Shown here: positions 1 through 12,193 of the stretch, in pieces
Position numbering within the stretch: position 1 is the stretch's first letter
Layout of the letters: each line of letters starts with the position of its first letter
NCBI GenBank assembly: GCA_902729315.2
Contig: LR746281.1
Span: 191,001-255,000 of the forward strand
Origin: Spirodela intermedia
Lineage: Eukaryota; Streptophyta; Magnoliopsida; Alismatales; Araceae
Reading direction: 5' to 3'
DNA length: 64,000 bases
Position numbers and translations under genes: made by a program
Notes under the pieces: model-generated
The model's input: only the letters and a program-made list of their open reading frames with translations
Database searches by the model: none
Told to the model about the DNA's origin: nothing

Positions 1-1116
1 AGCCTTCACCATTGAATTAGTACAGAAGAATCCATTAGTTTCTATTTGCGCAAAAAAAAGATTGGACGAAACAAGCATGATCAAAGAATAAATTCCAACG
101 AAAATCAACAGATAAAAAATTTAAAGTCACGTGAATAAATACCATTCGTCATCAGAGTCTCATATCATAAGGTAGGAAAACAACGATAAGACTTTGGCCT
201 AACAACATATCACGTATTCCTTGGAATTATCCTCCATGAAAAGTAAAACCAGCACACGAGCTTAAGGCAGCAATTTTTTCTAGCTTAAAACAGAATATTG
301 TTCCGATAGTTCATAAGAATTGTTGATAGTAATCGAGCTCCTCAATTGTTACCGTGATAGGCATATTTTCATCTAGTTCAACCCGCGCTCTCTGCGAAAT
401 TGGGCTACAATGTTTGGTTACAATTGGGAAGAAAATAGGCTGCGGGTAACAGCAAGATACTAAATCCTTATTAGGACCTAGTAGAACGGATATCGATGAG
501 GTAAAGCTTGTGAACGATTATACCACTGAAGAAAAAATGTAACGTTAAACAACAGTTGTCACCAGTACATTGAACTTATGATGACCCATAGGCAATGACT
601 TAACAACAACTAATGGTTACAAGGCCCAAATCTTCCTCTTTGACAAGGAAATATAAGTATACACATCCCATCGGATCCTTTTAGCCACAATATGCATTTA
701 CACTCGAAAAGTGACCAACAAAATTGATCCCATTCCTCCAAGAAAAAATTACAAGCTTTAATTTCGTACAAGATATACTAAGAAAAAACATAGGTAATAC
801 ATGAAAACATAAGTCATCAGAGAATATGTTATCTTATATGATGATGTTCTCAACCCTATCCTCTTTGACCAATCTCTATTTTCATCATTACAAGTAGCTC
901 CCCTTGATTGAAACGAAGGCGAAAGAATAGAAAGAAAAGAAAACATCTTCAACAGATACCTGCCTATCTTGAATTTGGGTTCAAGGGTCTTAATTTGAAT
1001 GAATTATGAAATTTCTCTCTATGAGGCTCCATATTGTCTAGTACGTACTATAAATGCCGTTCTGGTACTTTCATATATACTTCTCCGTACTTGCACTTTC
1101 ATAACAAAATGTGTAC

Positions 1117-2825
1117 CTTTAGTAATGCTTCCTGTTCCACTTTTTCCATTAGAACATTGATAGGCTCAGAAAGGAGTCCTGCAAGAAATAAATAAAGAAA
1201 TTCTGAGCTGGTTGTAAGCCTGCAATTCTTTGGGAATGATTAACTAGGAAAGGAATTACTCGTCCCATTTTGGGGGCCCATAGGTTCTGTTCTTCATTAC
1301 TCTGTGCTCTTTTTTGCCGAGTTCAAACTTTAGAAGCGAATATGAAGCTATTTACTATAGTGTTATTGTTTTTAATCACATGAGAGGCCTGCAATATGAA
1401 ACCTTAGGAGCTGGCGTCAATTTCAAAGCATAATTCTTTCAAAGTTTTGGCCTACCTGGACTTGCAGTGAATGCTCATGGTTTGCCATTGGCAATGGTAG
1501 AATGAGATATGGTCAACTATTGGTCCCTTTAGCACTCACGAAACAAGAAAAAAATGAATGAACTTCGTTCCTCCTGCATAACTGATTCATTGTGTCGTTC
1601 TCTGTGTCCATTGTATACGTTTCCAGAGAACAAGGGCAAGGAGAGGGGATCAGAGCAACATTTGCCAATAATTGTAGGTCATGAAAATCCTCTCAAATGG
1701 AAAACGCTCAGTTATGGAGATCTAAAATAGAAAAATGTTTCATTCTGGCTAATTTGATAGTCAATACTCGCACATACAACGGCCTACCTTTGATCAGTTT
1801 CGGGAACTTTTACTGGAACTCACCAGAAGTTGAGAATAAAACTAATGATGATATCTAACCAAGGAATAATCCGAACAACACACCAAATCAACTCAGCCGA
1901 GTGAAATTCGGGTAATTAGTCGAGTTACGTGAAAAAAACAACGGGTAAACTTCTATGAGGAAATAAAGTACTTATTGAGTCTCCATGTAAAAAACCCCAC
2001 GAATTAGAGATGGTTTCTCAATCTGATGTGAGGATAATAGTTAGCAATGAATTTACTTAATGAACTTGATCCAGTTTGTTATTGACCTAGATTTCAATTA
2101 ACAATGCCCGAGAATTCGGGAAGAATATAGAAGAACCACAGTCCAGTGACGACCTGAAAATCACTCTTTGGTCATGATATCTTTTTTTCTTCATTCAGAA
2201 ATCGATTTAATCGAAAAAAGAAGCACGGAGAATCTTAGGCCAGAGACACGAAAAACGCGACACTCGCAAGAACTGTTTCAAGAGAAGGAAAAAATGCTAA
2301 ACTCAACCAACCGGATCGTTCTATCCCCAGTTTCTTCGGCATATAGTCCATCGCCCCAGCGCTCATCTTAGCATACACCCTCTCCCCACAGGGCCCAGTC
2401 ACCGGGATACAGTCGCCATCGATCTCCGATGCAAACCTCGAAAGGAACCTCTCCTCGGCGACTGCGGGTGACAATTCATCGAGGGGGGCGAAATCAGCGG
2501 CCGCGTCCACATGAGTCGGAGAGATAAAGGCAGACTGATCCTTCGAGGGCGAACAACGGATCATGTCCTCTTCTTCTTCATCATCTTTGGCAGCACTCCT
2601 TTTCCGCCTCTTATCCTCGGACGAAATCTCCGGAGCAGCCTTCGACTCCAGACTCGATGGCCGCTTCCGGCTGCTCACTTGGGACTGAAATGGAGGGTTG
2701 AGGCAATCATCTACAGTGCCAGCACCGGAAGCCACCGGAAGCTCCTCCTCGAATTCCTCCACAGACTCCTCTTGCAGGAACGCACTCTCCAGCCACTCGA
2801 GCTCTTCTGCGAGAGGAACGTCCAT
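1117..2825 (-). CDS. CTF18: CTF18-like clamp loader subunit, 5' part (partial)
   Basis: First two coding exons of a gene that runs leftwards out of the window. CTF18 is the large subunit of an alternative RFC clamp loader that acts on PCNA in sister-chromatid cohesion and replication. Exon 1 (2312-2825) starts at ATG 2825 with MDVPLAEELEWLES, is acidic, has a basic KDKRRKR-like stretch, and ends after a DCIPVTGPCGERVYAKM block. It stops in phase 1 at a GT donor. Exon 2 (1117-1178) follows a TTGCAG acceptor and completes that codon, reading LLSEPINVLMEKVEQEALLK, which I recognise from the region just before the AAA+ domain of plant CTF18. It ends in phase 0 at GTACAC. Later exons must lie between 1 and 1116 and beyond; I could not place them. 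The longer open frame upstream of 2825 begins at a non-ATG codon, so ATG 2825 was chosen. Confidence 0.72.
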
Positions 2826-2923
2826 CTCGACCGCCCTTCGCCTCTCCGATCTACACTCGACCACAGGCAATGCCCAACCAGGGCCAGAATAGGGAGCTGG
2901 AAGGAAAAGGCGCGGGAGGAGTG

Positions 2924-2937
2924 TTTTGGCGGGAAAA
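2924..2937. promoter_or_regulatory. E2F-type site in CTF18 promoter
   Basis: TTTTGGCGGGAAAA lies about 100 bases upstream of the CTF18 start codon and contains the E2F core GCGGGAAA. Plant S-phase genes commonly carry such sites, which fits a replication clamp loader. The function is inferred from the motif alone. Confidence 0.5.
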
Positions 2938-5900
2938 CAGGCGATCTTGCAAATAAACCCAACTCTGTTAATTTCTGAGTTTTATGGACAACAGACCGGA
3001 GGTGACGTGGCGCCCACGTGGACTTTCTTTTCTAGGAAAAACAGATGCATATATAACCCTAATTCGGTTAACATCTGAGTTTCCTAAATCGCAAAAATCG
3101 GAGCAGTGAAAATGGGGATTTAGTGTAAACGATTGTAGTCGTCTGCAAGTAAAGAGCCGACGTGGAAGAACAGTTGAATTGGATTTGGGTAGGGGCCGCG
3201 CGAACGCAGGCCCCCGCTGGCACAAATTATGACGTCCACTCTCCCACTTGGGGAGATGGTAGGCGGGCGCCCCTCCTAAGTGCAATGGAGGCCGCCAACC
3301 TAGGCCATGAGCCTTCATGATCACCCATAGACCCCGTCCAGGTAAGTATGGTCTTCAGAAGCAGGACGATCTCAACTTATAGGGAGCCCCGGATGCGTTT
3401 CTCCTATTTCCCGATGTGGGACTAAAAGATCACTACCGATTCGCCCCAGCCGAGGCCAGAACCGAGTCTGGCCCGGTCCCGGTCCCGGTCCTGGTCTGGC
3501 TCGCTTACCCAAAGTCAACGAGCTTTGGATCGACGACTGGGCTGGGGCCGCGTAGGTCATTCTGAATTTGACCCCATCCAGGAGTAGCCGTCTTGTCCGA
3601 GACAGTGAAAGCCTTCTGCGTATTCATTGAAACAGCAGCTCTCTCTATCTCTCTCTCTCTCTCGCTCTCGTTTGTAACCCCGTCACTGGAATTTTATGTG
3701 GACAGATATATTACCTGGGGTGGAGATGACGGCTCTCTACAGCCCCCCTCGCAGGCATGTACCTTTCAGTCTCCGCTCTGCCGCGGCGTCTGCTTCGTGG
3801 CTGTCAACGTGGGCGGGAGCTCGGCGGAGAGCGCGCCGTCCCATTCGCGGGGCCTCTCGAGGACGAAAACGCCACCGCCAGTGGTGTCGGCACCGCGCCG
3901 GAGATAAGACCAAGGCCCGGGCGGCGCCAATCCCTGCCGTGGCGGGCTTCTCCGGAAGGTTGACCACCGCCTATCCGACAATAGATTGGGCAAGAAGGGA
4001 TGCCCTCGCTTCCCATTTTCCCCCCTGATAGCGTCAGTTTGTCCGACGACGGCCGGTGCGCCTGTCTGTGTGTCGCTCTCACCGGCGGCTGGCGGAGAGG
4101 GGCGGCGGCGTATGTCGGTCAACAGCAGTCGGCTGCTTTGCCGATGAGCCGTGTAGCGGGGGGGAGGAGGGGAGAAGGGCAGCGGAGCCCTGTGGGGGGA
4201 TATTGTAAGCCCTCTTGCGCCGCCTGCGCCTCTGTGGGCCGCGCTCATGGTGATCGTCATCGTCATCGATTCAGTGCATGTGACCGACCTCCTGGGCCAT
4301 GCAGCGGTTGTGCTCGACGCTCGGTTCAAGTGATGCGGCTGGACTTGCAATAAATTATTGAATGCACGCCCAGGGGCATGCAGAATCATTCACCGTTCCT
4401 CTGAGACAGCTGCTCGACAGCTTCTCCACGGATTAGGCTTCTCTCAGACTGGGCCTCCACCCTCTCTCTCTCTCTCTCTCTCTCCGTATTCCAGATACCC
4501 ACTGTTCATTTAGTGATTTATTTAATCCCCATTGAGAACAGCACCCGTCAATCTTTCGTCACGAACGCGTGAGACGGGCATAAGAAATCGATGGCCGGGT
4601 CTCTCGTCGCACGCAATTATTTCGCTCCTCTGTCTGTCTGTCTGTCTGTCTTTTTCTCTCCCTATTGATTCATAATATATATATAAACATATATATTTCG
4701 ATGTACCCTCTCAGTCTCTGGAAGGCGATCGAGAGAAAGTGCAACTCCCCGACGGTATGAATGTACGTATGACGTGAGAAAGGGAGAGGGAGAGAGAGAG
4801 AGAAGGTGGGTGGTTGATCGAGGCGTCACATGCGGGCAGCAGAGGGGGTGGGGCTCCTGGGGCTTCCTCAGCTCGCCAATAGAATAGAAAAGAACAGACG
4901 TGGAGGGTATCATTTGCCCGATTTTGCCGTGCTTAACATCCTCCCGCGGGGTCCATTTCTGCCGCGTCCGATGCGGAATTCGATTCGATCCGCCGTGGAA
5001 ATCTACGAGTGAATCCTCTCTCCTCCCCCCCCCCCCCATATCAATAGGAACGCCAAGCCGAACCTTGTAACATATGGCCCTGCCGCCTCGATCCCCGAGA
5101 TTTATGACGAAATCTAGAGTGGTATAGTTTGAATACCCAGATGGATTGTATAGAGTGAGAGAGAGAGAGAGAGAGCTTTCCCTTTAGGAGGGGATTATCG
5201 TCGAGCAGAGGAGAGGCGAAAGCAAGGTTCCTCGTGGTTGGCGGCAGAGCGCGCCATGGAAGCAGCTACTGAGAGTTGAGTTGTGGAGACGCAAAGGAGA
5301 AGAGGAAGGTGGGTTGGGGATTCATTCACGGAGGTGCAACGCCCGTGACGGTCCACCCTGCCCGGCATCAAAGTTCGAAGACCTTTTACTTTCATTCAGA
5401 CAGGCCACTTCTTCTTCGTCGACCGCTGGGTCTCCCGCCCACTCGTCGAACAGAAAGTGACGCCGATAGGTAAAGGTCTCGTCTTTCGACGGGGAGATCA
5501 TCCACGGAACTCCTCTCCGGCATATCCGCCATCCTCACAGCCTCCTGACGCTGCTACTGCTGCTGCTGTCGTTGCTCTCTCCCTCTCTCTCTAGAGGAGG
5601 GATGGACCCCCCCCCTCCCAACCGTCCACGAGGAGTTTCCGACGGATTCACACCCTGGCGATCGCCTTGTGGATGGGTTTGTCGTTCTTTCGCCTTATTT
5701 TAATCACTCGGAAGCCATTTCCATCGTGATGTTGCCATCTGTTCTTGCACCCGTTTGTGAACGTTCAACAGAACAAGTCTCGCCTTTCCTACCACGTACG
5801 CAGACTTTCACGATACAATATGCATGCGCACGCCGATTCCCGAGTGTCACTGTCCTCTCTCTCTCTCTTTCGCTCTCCTCCACCATCCTTAATGGGATTT

Positions 5901-5996
5901 AAGACAGACGAGAACCATTCCGCCTCCTCCAAAACAAGAGGAAGACACAAGCGCCTGCCCCTTCTCTCTCTCTCTCTAGGACTTCCTCCACCTTCC
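2938..5996. other. Intergenic region between CTF18 and the BOI-type gene
   Basis: Divergent spacer of about 3 kb. It holds CT/GA microsatellites (for example near 4461-4482 and 5155-5175), a short TCTG repeat near 4630 and a GC-rich stretch (3760-4350) with overlapping open frames on both strands that match no family I know. Just before the next gene a CT-rich stretch ends in CTAG (5979), which could be the acceptor of a 5'-UTR intron. I see no supported gene. Confidence 0.6.
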
Positions 5997-7213
5997 ATGG
6001 TCACTAATCGGCAGCAGGAGGCATCGATCGCCCCGGCCATGGCGCAGGGTCTGGGGAACTTGGCTGCCCTCGGTGTGGACTCACTGCAAGCCAGTCGGAT
6101 CGCGTTCGGAAGCGTTGTTCGCTGCAATGAAACCGGTGAGCATCGCTCCGTTGCCCGAGAGGGGCATCCCATGCCAGCTCCAAGGGATCGTCCCCGGCGG
6201 TTCTCTCAGAGGGCCTCCATCTCTCGCCTTGGATGCTACTACTGCTCTCTCTCTCTCTTCGATTTCCATTCCGCCATCTAATCAGTTCGCTCCATCTCTC
6301 CGCGGTTTCAATCAGCGAGAGCAATGAATGACCAGATGTTGGGAACGCCGAGGAAGCGAGGGAGGGAAGAAGAAGAGGAAGAGGAGATGGTCGTCAGTAC
6401 CTCGGCCTTCTCCGAGGCTCTCGTGGGTAATCACCCCTCAGCCCCAAGGAACTCGCCGAGCAGAGCCGCCTTGCCTCCCTCCCAACCGTGCTTCTTCTTC
6501 CCCGGGAACCTCGACTCAGGCCTCTCCGCGATGGTGCAGAGAGACCTGTTAGAGCTGGACCGCTTCGTCTCTTCCCAGGTGATTAATTCCCCTATGTCCT
6601 CTCTCTACGAGATCACCGCCACCGCCATACATCATGGGCCACCGAGGGCTTCCGGTCCTGCGACGGTGCTGGATTGACGTAGATTGTGCCTTGATCTTGT
6701 CCACAGATGGAGGGGATGAGGACGGAGATGGAGAGGCGGCGGCGGCGGCGGTGGGCCGGCGTGGTGCGGGCGGTGGAGGAGGGCGTGCAGAGGATGGTGC
6801 AGGTCAAGGACGAGGAGATCGCGTCGGCGGCGCGGCGCAGCTCGGCGCTGGAGGACCGCCTGAGGGTCCTCGCCGTGGAGGGCCAAATGTGGAAGAAGCT
6901 CGCCCGAAGCAGCGCCGCCTCCGTGGCGGGCCTCCGCCGGGACATCGAGCTGGCGAATCAGGCGGCGGCGGCGTGGGACGGCGGCGAGGCGGAGGACTCC
7001 ATCTCCTGCTGCGAGGGGCGGCACTCGGAGGAGGAGGCGGCGGCAGCGGAATTTGGGGCGGTGAGGCGATGCGGAGCTTGCAAAAGGGGGGAGGCTTCGA
7101 GGCTGGTGCTCCCCTGCCGGCACCTTGGGCTCTGCGGCGAGTGCGACGCGGGGGCCGACTCGTGTCCCCTCTGCGGGGGTCAGAAGAGCGCCACCATCAG
7201 CGTCTTCCTGTAG
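5997..7213 (+). CDS. BOI-type RING E3 ubiquitin ligase
   Basis: Three exons, 5997-6135, 6316-6578 and 6707-7213, phases 1 and 0 matching, giving 302 residues. Family: BOTRYTIS-SUSCEPTIBLE1 INTERACTOR (BOI/BRG, also SBP1-like) ubiquitin ligases, which restrain cell death and take part in stress and gibberellin responses. Visible features: a TPRKRGREE basic/acidic patch (exon 2), LLELDRFVSSQ before a coiled coil (about residues 135-220), the family's WRD-like block LAVEGQMWKKLAR (about 188-200), and a C-terminal C3HC4 RING (about 256-291: CGAC, LPCRHLGLC, CGEC, CPLC) close to the end ISVFL. Exon 1 (MVTNRQQEAS) is less typical; it was chosen because its GTGAGC donor is phase 1 and joins in frame to the CAG acceptor at 6315. 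Confidence 0.85.
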
Positions 7214-7485
7214 CTAGCTAGCTACCTAACTTTCTTCCCCACCCTCTCTCTCTCTCTTTTCCCGGCAACCCATCCATCATCTCCCATTCCTTCAGCGGGA
7301 GGAGAGAGAGAGAGAGAGATTCGGCGGAGGAAGGTGGAAGGGGTTTTCTAGATGAACACTGGGTTGTGAGGGTAAGACCGAGGGAGTATCGACCCCAGTC
7401 AGGAGAGCGCCAGCTGGTCCTCCACGTCCCGCCCGCCCCCGACTTCCAAACCAAAAAAATAAAAGAAAGCAAATTATAATGAAAA

Positions 7486-7510
7486 TGCGGTGAGCGTGGA
7501 TCGAACACGC

Positions 7511-7553
<43 letters not shown>

Positions 7554-7558
7554 CCCGC
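7486..7558 (-). tRNA. tRNA-Phe (GAA)
   Basis: A 73-base cloverleaf on the minus strand. The 5' end is GCGGGGATAGCTCAG, the anticodon loop is CTGAAGAT with anticodon GAA, the T arm is GTGTTCGATCCAC, and the discriminator base is A. It matches the known plant cytosolic tRNA-Phe, including the usual mismatch in the acceptor stem. The gene lies in the spacer between the BOI-type gene and the Alba gene. Confidence 0.96.
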
Positions 7559-8021
7559 TATGATATCTGAATGTAGGTGGAATAATACTTAAAGTGCACC
7601 ATGGTGCAACGAGAGCAAGAAACAGCACTCAAGATCCCAGCCTATGGAATGAAGAGTACAGAACCAGAGAATGCGACGGCAAAAGGCGTCATATAAAGGA
7701 AATGGAGATCAATTACAGCTACTACTACTTCCACTACTGCTCTCTCCCACCCCACTCTCTCTCTCTCTAGCTCGCTGCCCGCTTAGCTCTCACACATGAT
7801 GGACAATATAATCAACGGACGTAGATAGCATCTCATCTCACCTCACCCACCCCTAGAGACGAATAAAACCAGACCCTCTCTTTAAGAGGTAGTATGCTCG
7901 GAAATGATCAAGTCTATGCACGGGCCCTCCCCCCCCCCTCTTCTCCATTTCCCCCTATCGCCTATCGTCATCATCATCATCATCATATAAGAAGATAGCA
8001 GCAGCAGCACGAGAACAGCAG
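7559..8021. other. Spacer, 3' flank of the Alba gene
   Basis: Holds a CT tract (7756-7770), a run of C residues near 7927 and a TCA triplet repeat (7969-7986). This is probably the 3' UTR of the Alba gene. No coding signal seen. Confidence 0.5.
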
Positions 8022-11000
8022 CTAGCCCTGCATCATCCTGCCCCGTCCGCCTCCCATCCTGCCCCGCCCGCCGCGGCTGTATCCCCGCCCACCGGGGCCG
8101 CCTCTGCCTCTCTCGTATCCGGCACCACCTACAACCAAGTTGGGGAAGAGAACCGATCGATCAAGCAAACGCATCAGAATCACCACATGAAGTCACCGTC
8201 GAGGTGGGGGGGGGGCTCGTGGAGGTGAGTTCTTATTTACCACGATAGCTCCAGCCTCGCCCGCGGCCGCCGCCCCGGCCGCCGTAGTTGTAATCCCATC
8301 CACCGTTCTCTGTGACAGAGGGAACAATTAGCCCCACCCCACCCCGTCAGCGGTTGTGTTCATGAAATTCCCATGAAAGGATTTTTAGAAGAAGAGAGGT
8401 ACCTCCGTCGTCTCCATAGCCACCGCCGCCACCGCCATGGTTTCCGTAGCCTCCGCCATTGTTGCCATAGCCACCGCCGTTGTTGCCATAGCCGCCACCG
8501 TTGTTCCCATAACCACCGCCGTACCTTCCACCATACCCACCTCCACCATAGCCTCCGCCGCCATAGCCACCTCCACCGTAGCCCCCCCCATACCCACCTC
8601 TGCCCCAACCCCTTCCTCTTCCTCTACCACGACCGCGGCCGTATGAATCTACAGAAATCAATGTAATTTAGCTGAAAGCAAGCACCTTGACCTACCACAC
8701 TCCCCGTAGCTCCAAGAGGTTAAAATGAACAAAACCTTCAACGATCGGTCCTTGTGCTCGACCACCTTGATGTTCTTGCTGATGTGGCGGCGGTGGCACC
8801 GGCGGCTGCGGCTGCGGCTGCTGCTGCTGACGATACTGATATTGCGGCCTGGGGTGCTCCGGGTAGGCTGGAGCTTGGTAACTGAAAAACGGAGACTAAG
8901 CTCAAAAACCATAAAGCCTCTCCCAACTGTGAGCTCTGTGGGTGGCTTTTCTAGTTTTCTTGAAAAAAGGACATTCTGAAGCATTTCAGTGAAGCAAATC
9001 GGAATTAAATGAACACAAAGAAAAAAAAATAGTCACCCTGGAGAGTTCTTGTTCAGCTCTCTTGTTGATAAAGTGATCGAGATCATTGAGACATGACGAG
9101 TAGTTTCCAGACTGCAAAGCACGGTCAACAATGTAATTGTGGCAAAATGTTAGCTAGTTCTCTAGAACTCTCTCCTCAAAATGAAAGGATACCCACGTCA
9201 CAAGGCCCTCCTCAATGGGTTCCCACACATCAGTGATGCTGGTTGAACTGATTGTGGTGTCTTGATGCAAACCAGGCATCCTCTTCTGCTCTCAGATGCA
9301 AATGCACAGTCAATCTCATGAATACGCAGCAGATAGAAAAAGAAAAAAATGAATAAAAATTTACAGGATGCGAAACTAGCCTTTATAATCTCCGCAATGG
9401 CAACAGCCTTGCTGATGGCCTGTCCCATGGCCTTTAAAACGATTTCTCTCACCCTCTTTTCCTGAATTTTTTCCATGTAAAAAATCAAGGGAACAAAGCA
9501 CGAAAAAAGATCAGCAAACAGCGTGAAAAGGAAACGAAATAGAGGAATAGCTGCTATATACAGATGAATAAGACTCTCACAAGAGCACGCATACTTAAAA
9601 CAGACAGACCACTGGGAGTGCCTCCCCAAAAACAAACTTACATTTATCCCCCATTGTCACAGTAGAAGAATCTTGACGGAAACTACTAGGGAGTGGATGA
9701 AAAAAGAAGAAGAAGAAAGAGGAACAACAGAACGCCTTCCCAACAATTAGAACAAAGAAAGAACAAAAAGAGCATAAATGAAGATCACGATATCAAACAG
9801 CGAACGCAAATTTCGCCTTCCCCTGAGATAATTTCCATTTTCGTTGGAACAACAGCCAACCTAGAACGAAAACCTTCTCTGCACGGTCACAAAATCGTCT
9901 CTAAATAACCCAGTCGTAATTCAACAAACTCAATCAAGCAAAAAATGGGTTTCCGTGTAATATAGCACACATATTCTTTTTCCATTGTAAAGAAATATCC
10001 ATCACTAGCAGGTTTTCAACCAAACGTTCCATCATTACAAGGTGCTCGCCTTGATCACCTACGTACTTAGTAACTTTGTTTGTTCCCCAGAGCACCTTCT
10101 TGTAAAATTTTTAATTATATAATTATACAGTTTTATTGAAACATACATACACATACATACGTTTTAGCAAGAAAATTTGTACAACAAACAAACAATTCAA
10201 ACACGCGTCGCACATAAAAATAATTAGAAATAGACTCAAGCGTACATATTGAACGCCAATATGCCTTTGTGTACCGTCGAGGTCAACAATCTGCCGTGAT
10301 CAGCTCAAAAGTTAAAACGTTACATTACCATAGACCTATTCAATTGTGCGATGTTTCCATGAAGCCATTGCAAAGCCTCTCTCCGACTAAAAAGATTGAC
10401 TTTGCACGTTGCGTAAATTCAAATAATTACCGATAACATTAGTTTGACATGAAATTGGAATGATACCATATGCAGACAACATTTGGATCATAATTTTTTT
10501 CAGAAAATTATGTAAACAAAGGCTTTGCATAGCCTCGTTTCCCTGACAGTACGGCAGTAAGCACATCTACTCTCGCTTTGACAACAAAAAATACCATGAC
10601 AATGTTATAGTCTACGATATTTTAAAATCTTAATTCAGGATGTAAATAACTATCATACCTCAAAGGGTAGCGAACAGGGTCCAAAGTATCAAATTGTTGA
10701 TACATGATAAGAAAGGTAACTGCACCTTTCAATCTGGACTTAACAGTCAGCTGTTTATTATGAAAGTGTCCTATATAAAATACCAACAAGTGTAAACAGC
10801 ACGCCAAATAATTCCACAGATTAATGCAATTTAATTATCTACTTTCTAAAAGTATTATGTTTTCATAAATAAATTGTGTGAACAAAAAATACTCTGAATG
10901 TCACTGACATACAATGTATAATTAAAATTTTAAAAAATGATTAGAACTTCTCTTCTTACAGTTATAAAAACGTAATATGATATTCTGACTAAAGACAGAG

Positions 11001-12193
11001 CACTCCACTCACAAATTTCTTCTCAATTATTTATAGCTCACAAACTTCAGTTGCTAATCTTTCAATTTAAATGAGCATTCCGAAAAATCATTCATCATCT
11101 GTTACACTCTCTACATAAGATGAATAATTACACACATTCAGTCTGCACTGCCGGAGAAATTCGTTTGAGTCAAGCAGGAAAATCATTGCTGATTAGTGTA
11201 TGGTCCTATTCCCTATAGCTCACTAGGAAGACAATCGCCTGTAAATGAAACGTTTACTTCACTCGATGCTAGCAAGCAGAAAACTCGAAACACGTAAAAA
11301 AAGGAGGCAACACAGACAGTGTAATAAATAACGAATACTTTCAAACACTGAAGAATAATCGTATCAATAGACTGCATTTAAATGACGAAGAAACCTTGAA
11401 AAGGTGATCAAATGAAAATATAACGACAAGATATTTCAATACAGAATAGATATGACCATATCAGGCTCAATGCATTGCTTAAGTAGGATATGGGCCGAAG
11501 AAGTTCGTCCATGAAGGCATAAAGATATCGCGACAATATGAAGGCAATCCAATGCATTCGAAGGGGATACATCAATAATTAACATGCGCACAAAATAGAA
11601 AGGAAAGCACGATAAAACTTAATACGCTTAGTATCAGGTAGCATAGAAGAAACCATCCAGATAAACAGAAAAGGCGACCAAAAATAAAGCAGGAATGCCA
11701 TGTAAATGGATTCAAAATAAGCCTAAAAGATAGGTAATGAATAAGCAAATCATAGGGCGATATTTGGAGAACAGGGGAGCATTCCCAACTGACGAATAAA
11801 TATTCAATAGAAGGTGGGCAGACAGACAGACAGACAGACACATGGAAGCACAGAAGTACGCTAATAGTACACGCGACATGGGGCAACACCGCACAAGACC
11901 ACGCAAAAAACTCTCAAAAAAGACGACAAGAAAACCACCATTAACAACCTTCCTAGACAGATACATCCACAATAAGAGCGAGCAGGGAGGAAAGGAAGAT
12001 CATAGGAGCAATCTTACACGGACCGGCCGACAAAGAAGGAACAGAGATTCGATTCGGGTTAACCGCAGACCTGAAGCAGGCTGGAGGCATAGCTGATGTA
12101 GTTCCGTATCAGCCCCTGGGTCGTGATCCGGATCTCATTCTCGTTTATCGCCGACTCCGGCCTCGGCTTCTCGACCCTCTGGTACCTGTCCAT
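8022..12193 (-). CDS. Alba-domain RNA/DNA-binding protein with RGG/GYG tail
   Basis: Eight exons in consistent phase: 12071-12193, 9381-9461, 9197-9285, 9037-9111, 8736-8881, 8403-8648, 8241-8309 and 8022-8128. They total 936 bases (311 residues). Residues 1-41 start MDRYQRVEKPRPESAINENE; the Alba fold continues with KAMGQAISKAVAIAEIIK, a WEPIEEGLVTLETTRHVSM block and ITLS (to about residue 110). A Q/P-rich linker (about 123-170) follows, then a long RGRGRG and GGGYGGGGYGNNGGGYG tail to residue 311 ending RGRMMQG. Plant Alba proteins of this type bind RNA or chromatin and work in translation and mRNA storage. Intron 1 is long (about 2.6 kb, AT-rich). Intron 2 has a GC donor (AAG/GCTAGT) instead of GT. 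I am confident of the family and fairly confident of every exon. Confidence 0.9.

Noticed and set aside
3593-4389. Several overlapping GC-rich open frames on both strands as candidate genes.
   Set aside because: No family resemblance, no consistent frame and no splice-compatible start. High GC content alone removes stop codons.
5155-5180. GA and CT tracts across the window as a possible repeat array such as CRISPR or satellite.
   Set aside because: They are simple microsatellites without spacers, common near plant 5' UTRs.
8360-8666. Four other open frames over the Alba tail region, rich in Trp/Arg, Val/Met or His/Arg.
   Set aside because: They are shifted readings of the GGN-TAY repeat that encodes the GYG tail; the Alba frame is supported by phase at both exon ends.
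9462-12070. Search for a nested gene or element in the long Alba intron.
   Set aside because: AT-rich sequence with only short open frames and a small CAGA repeat near 11820; nothing supportable.
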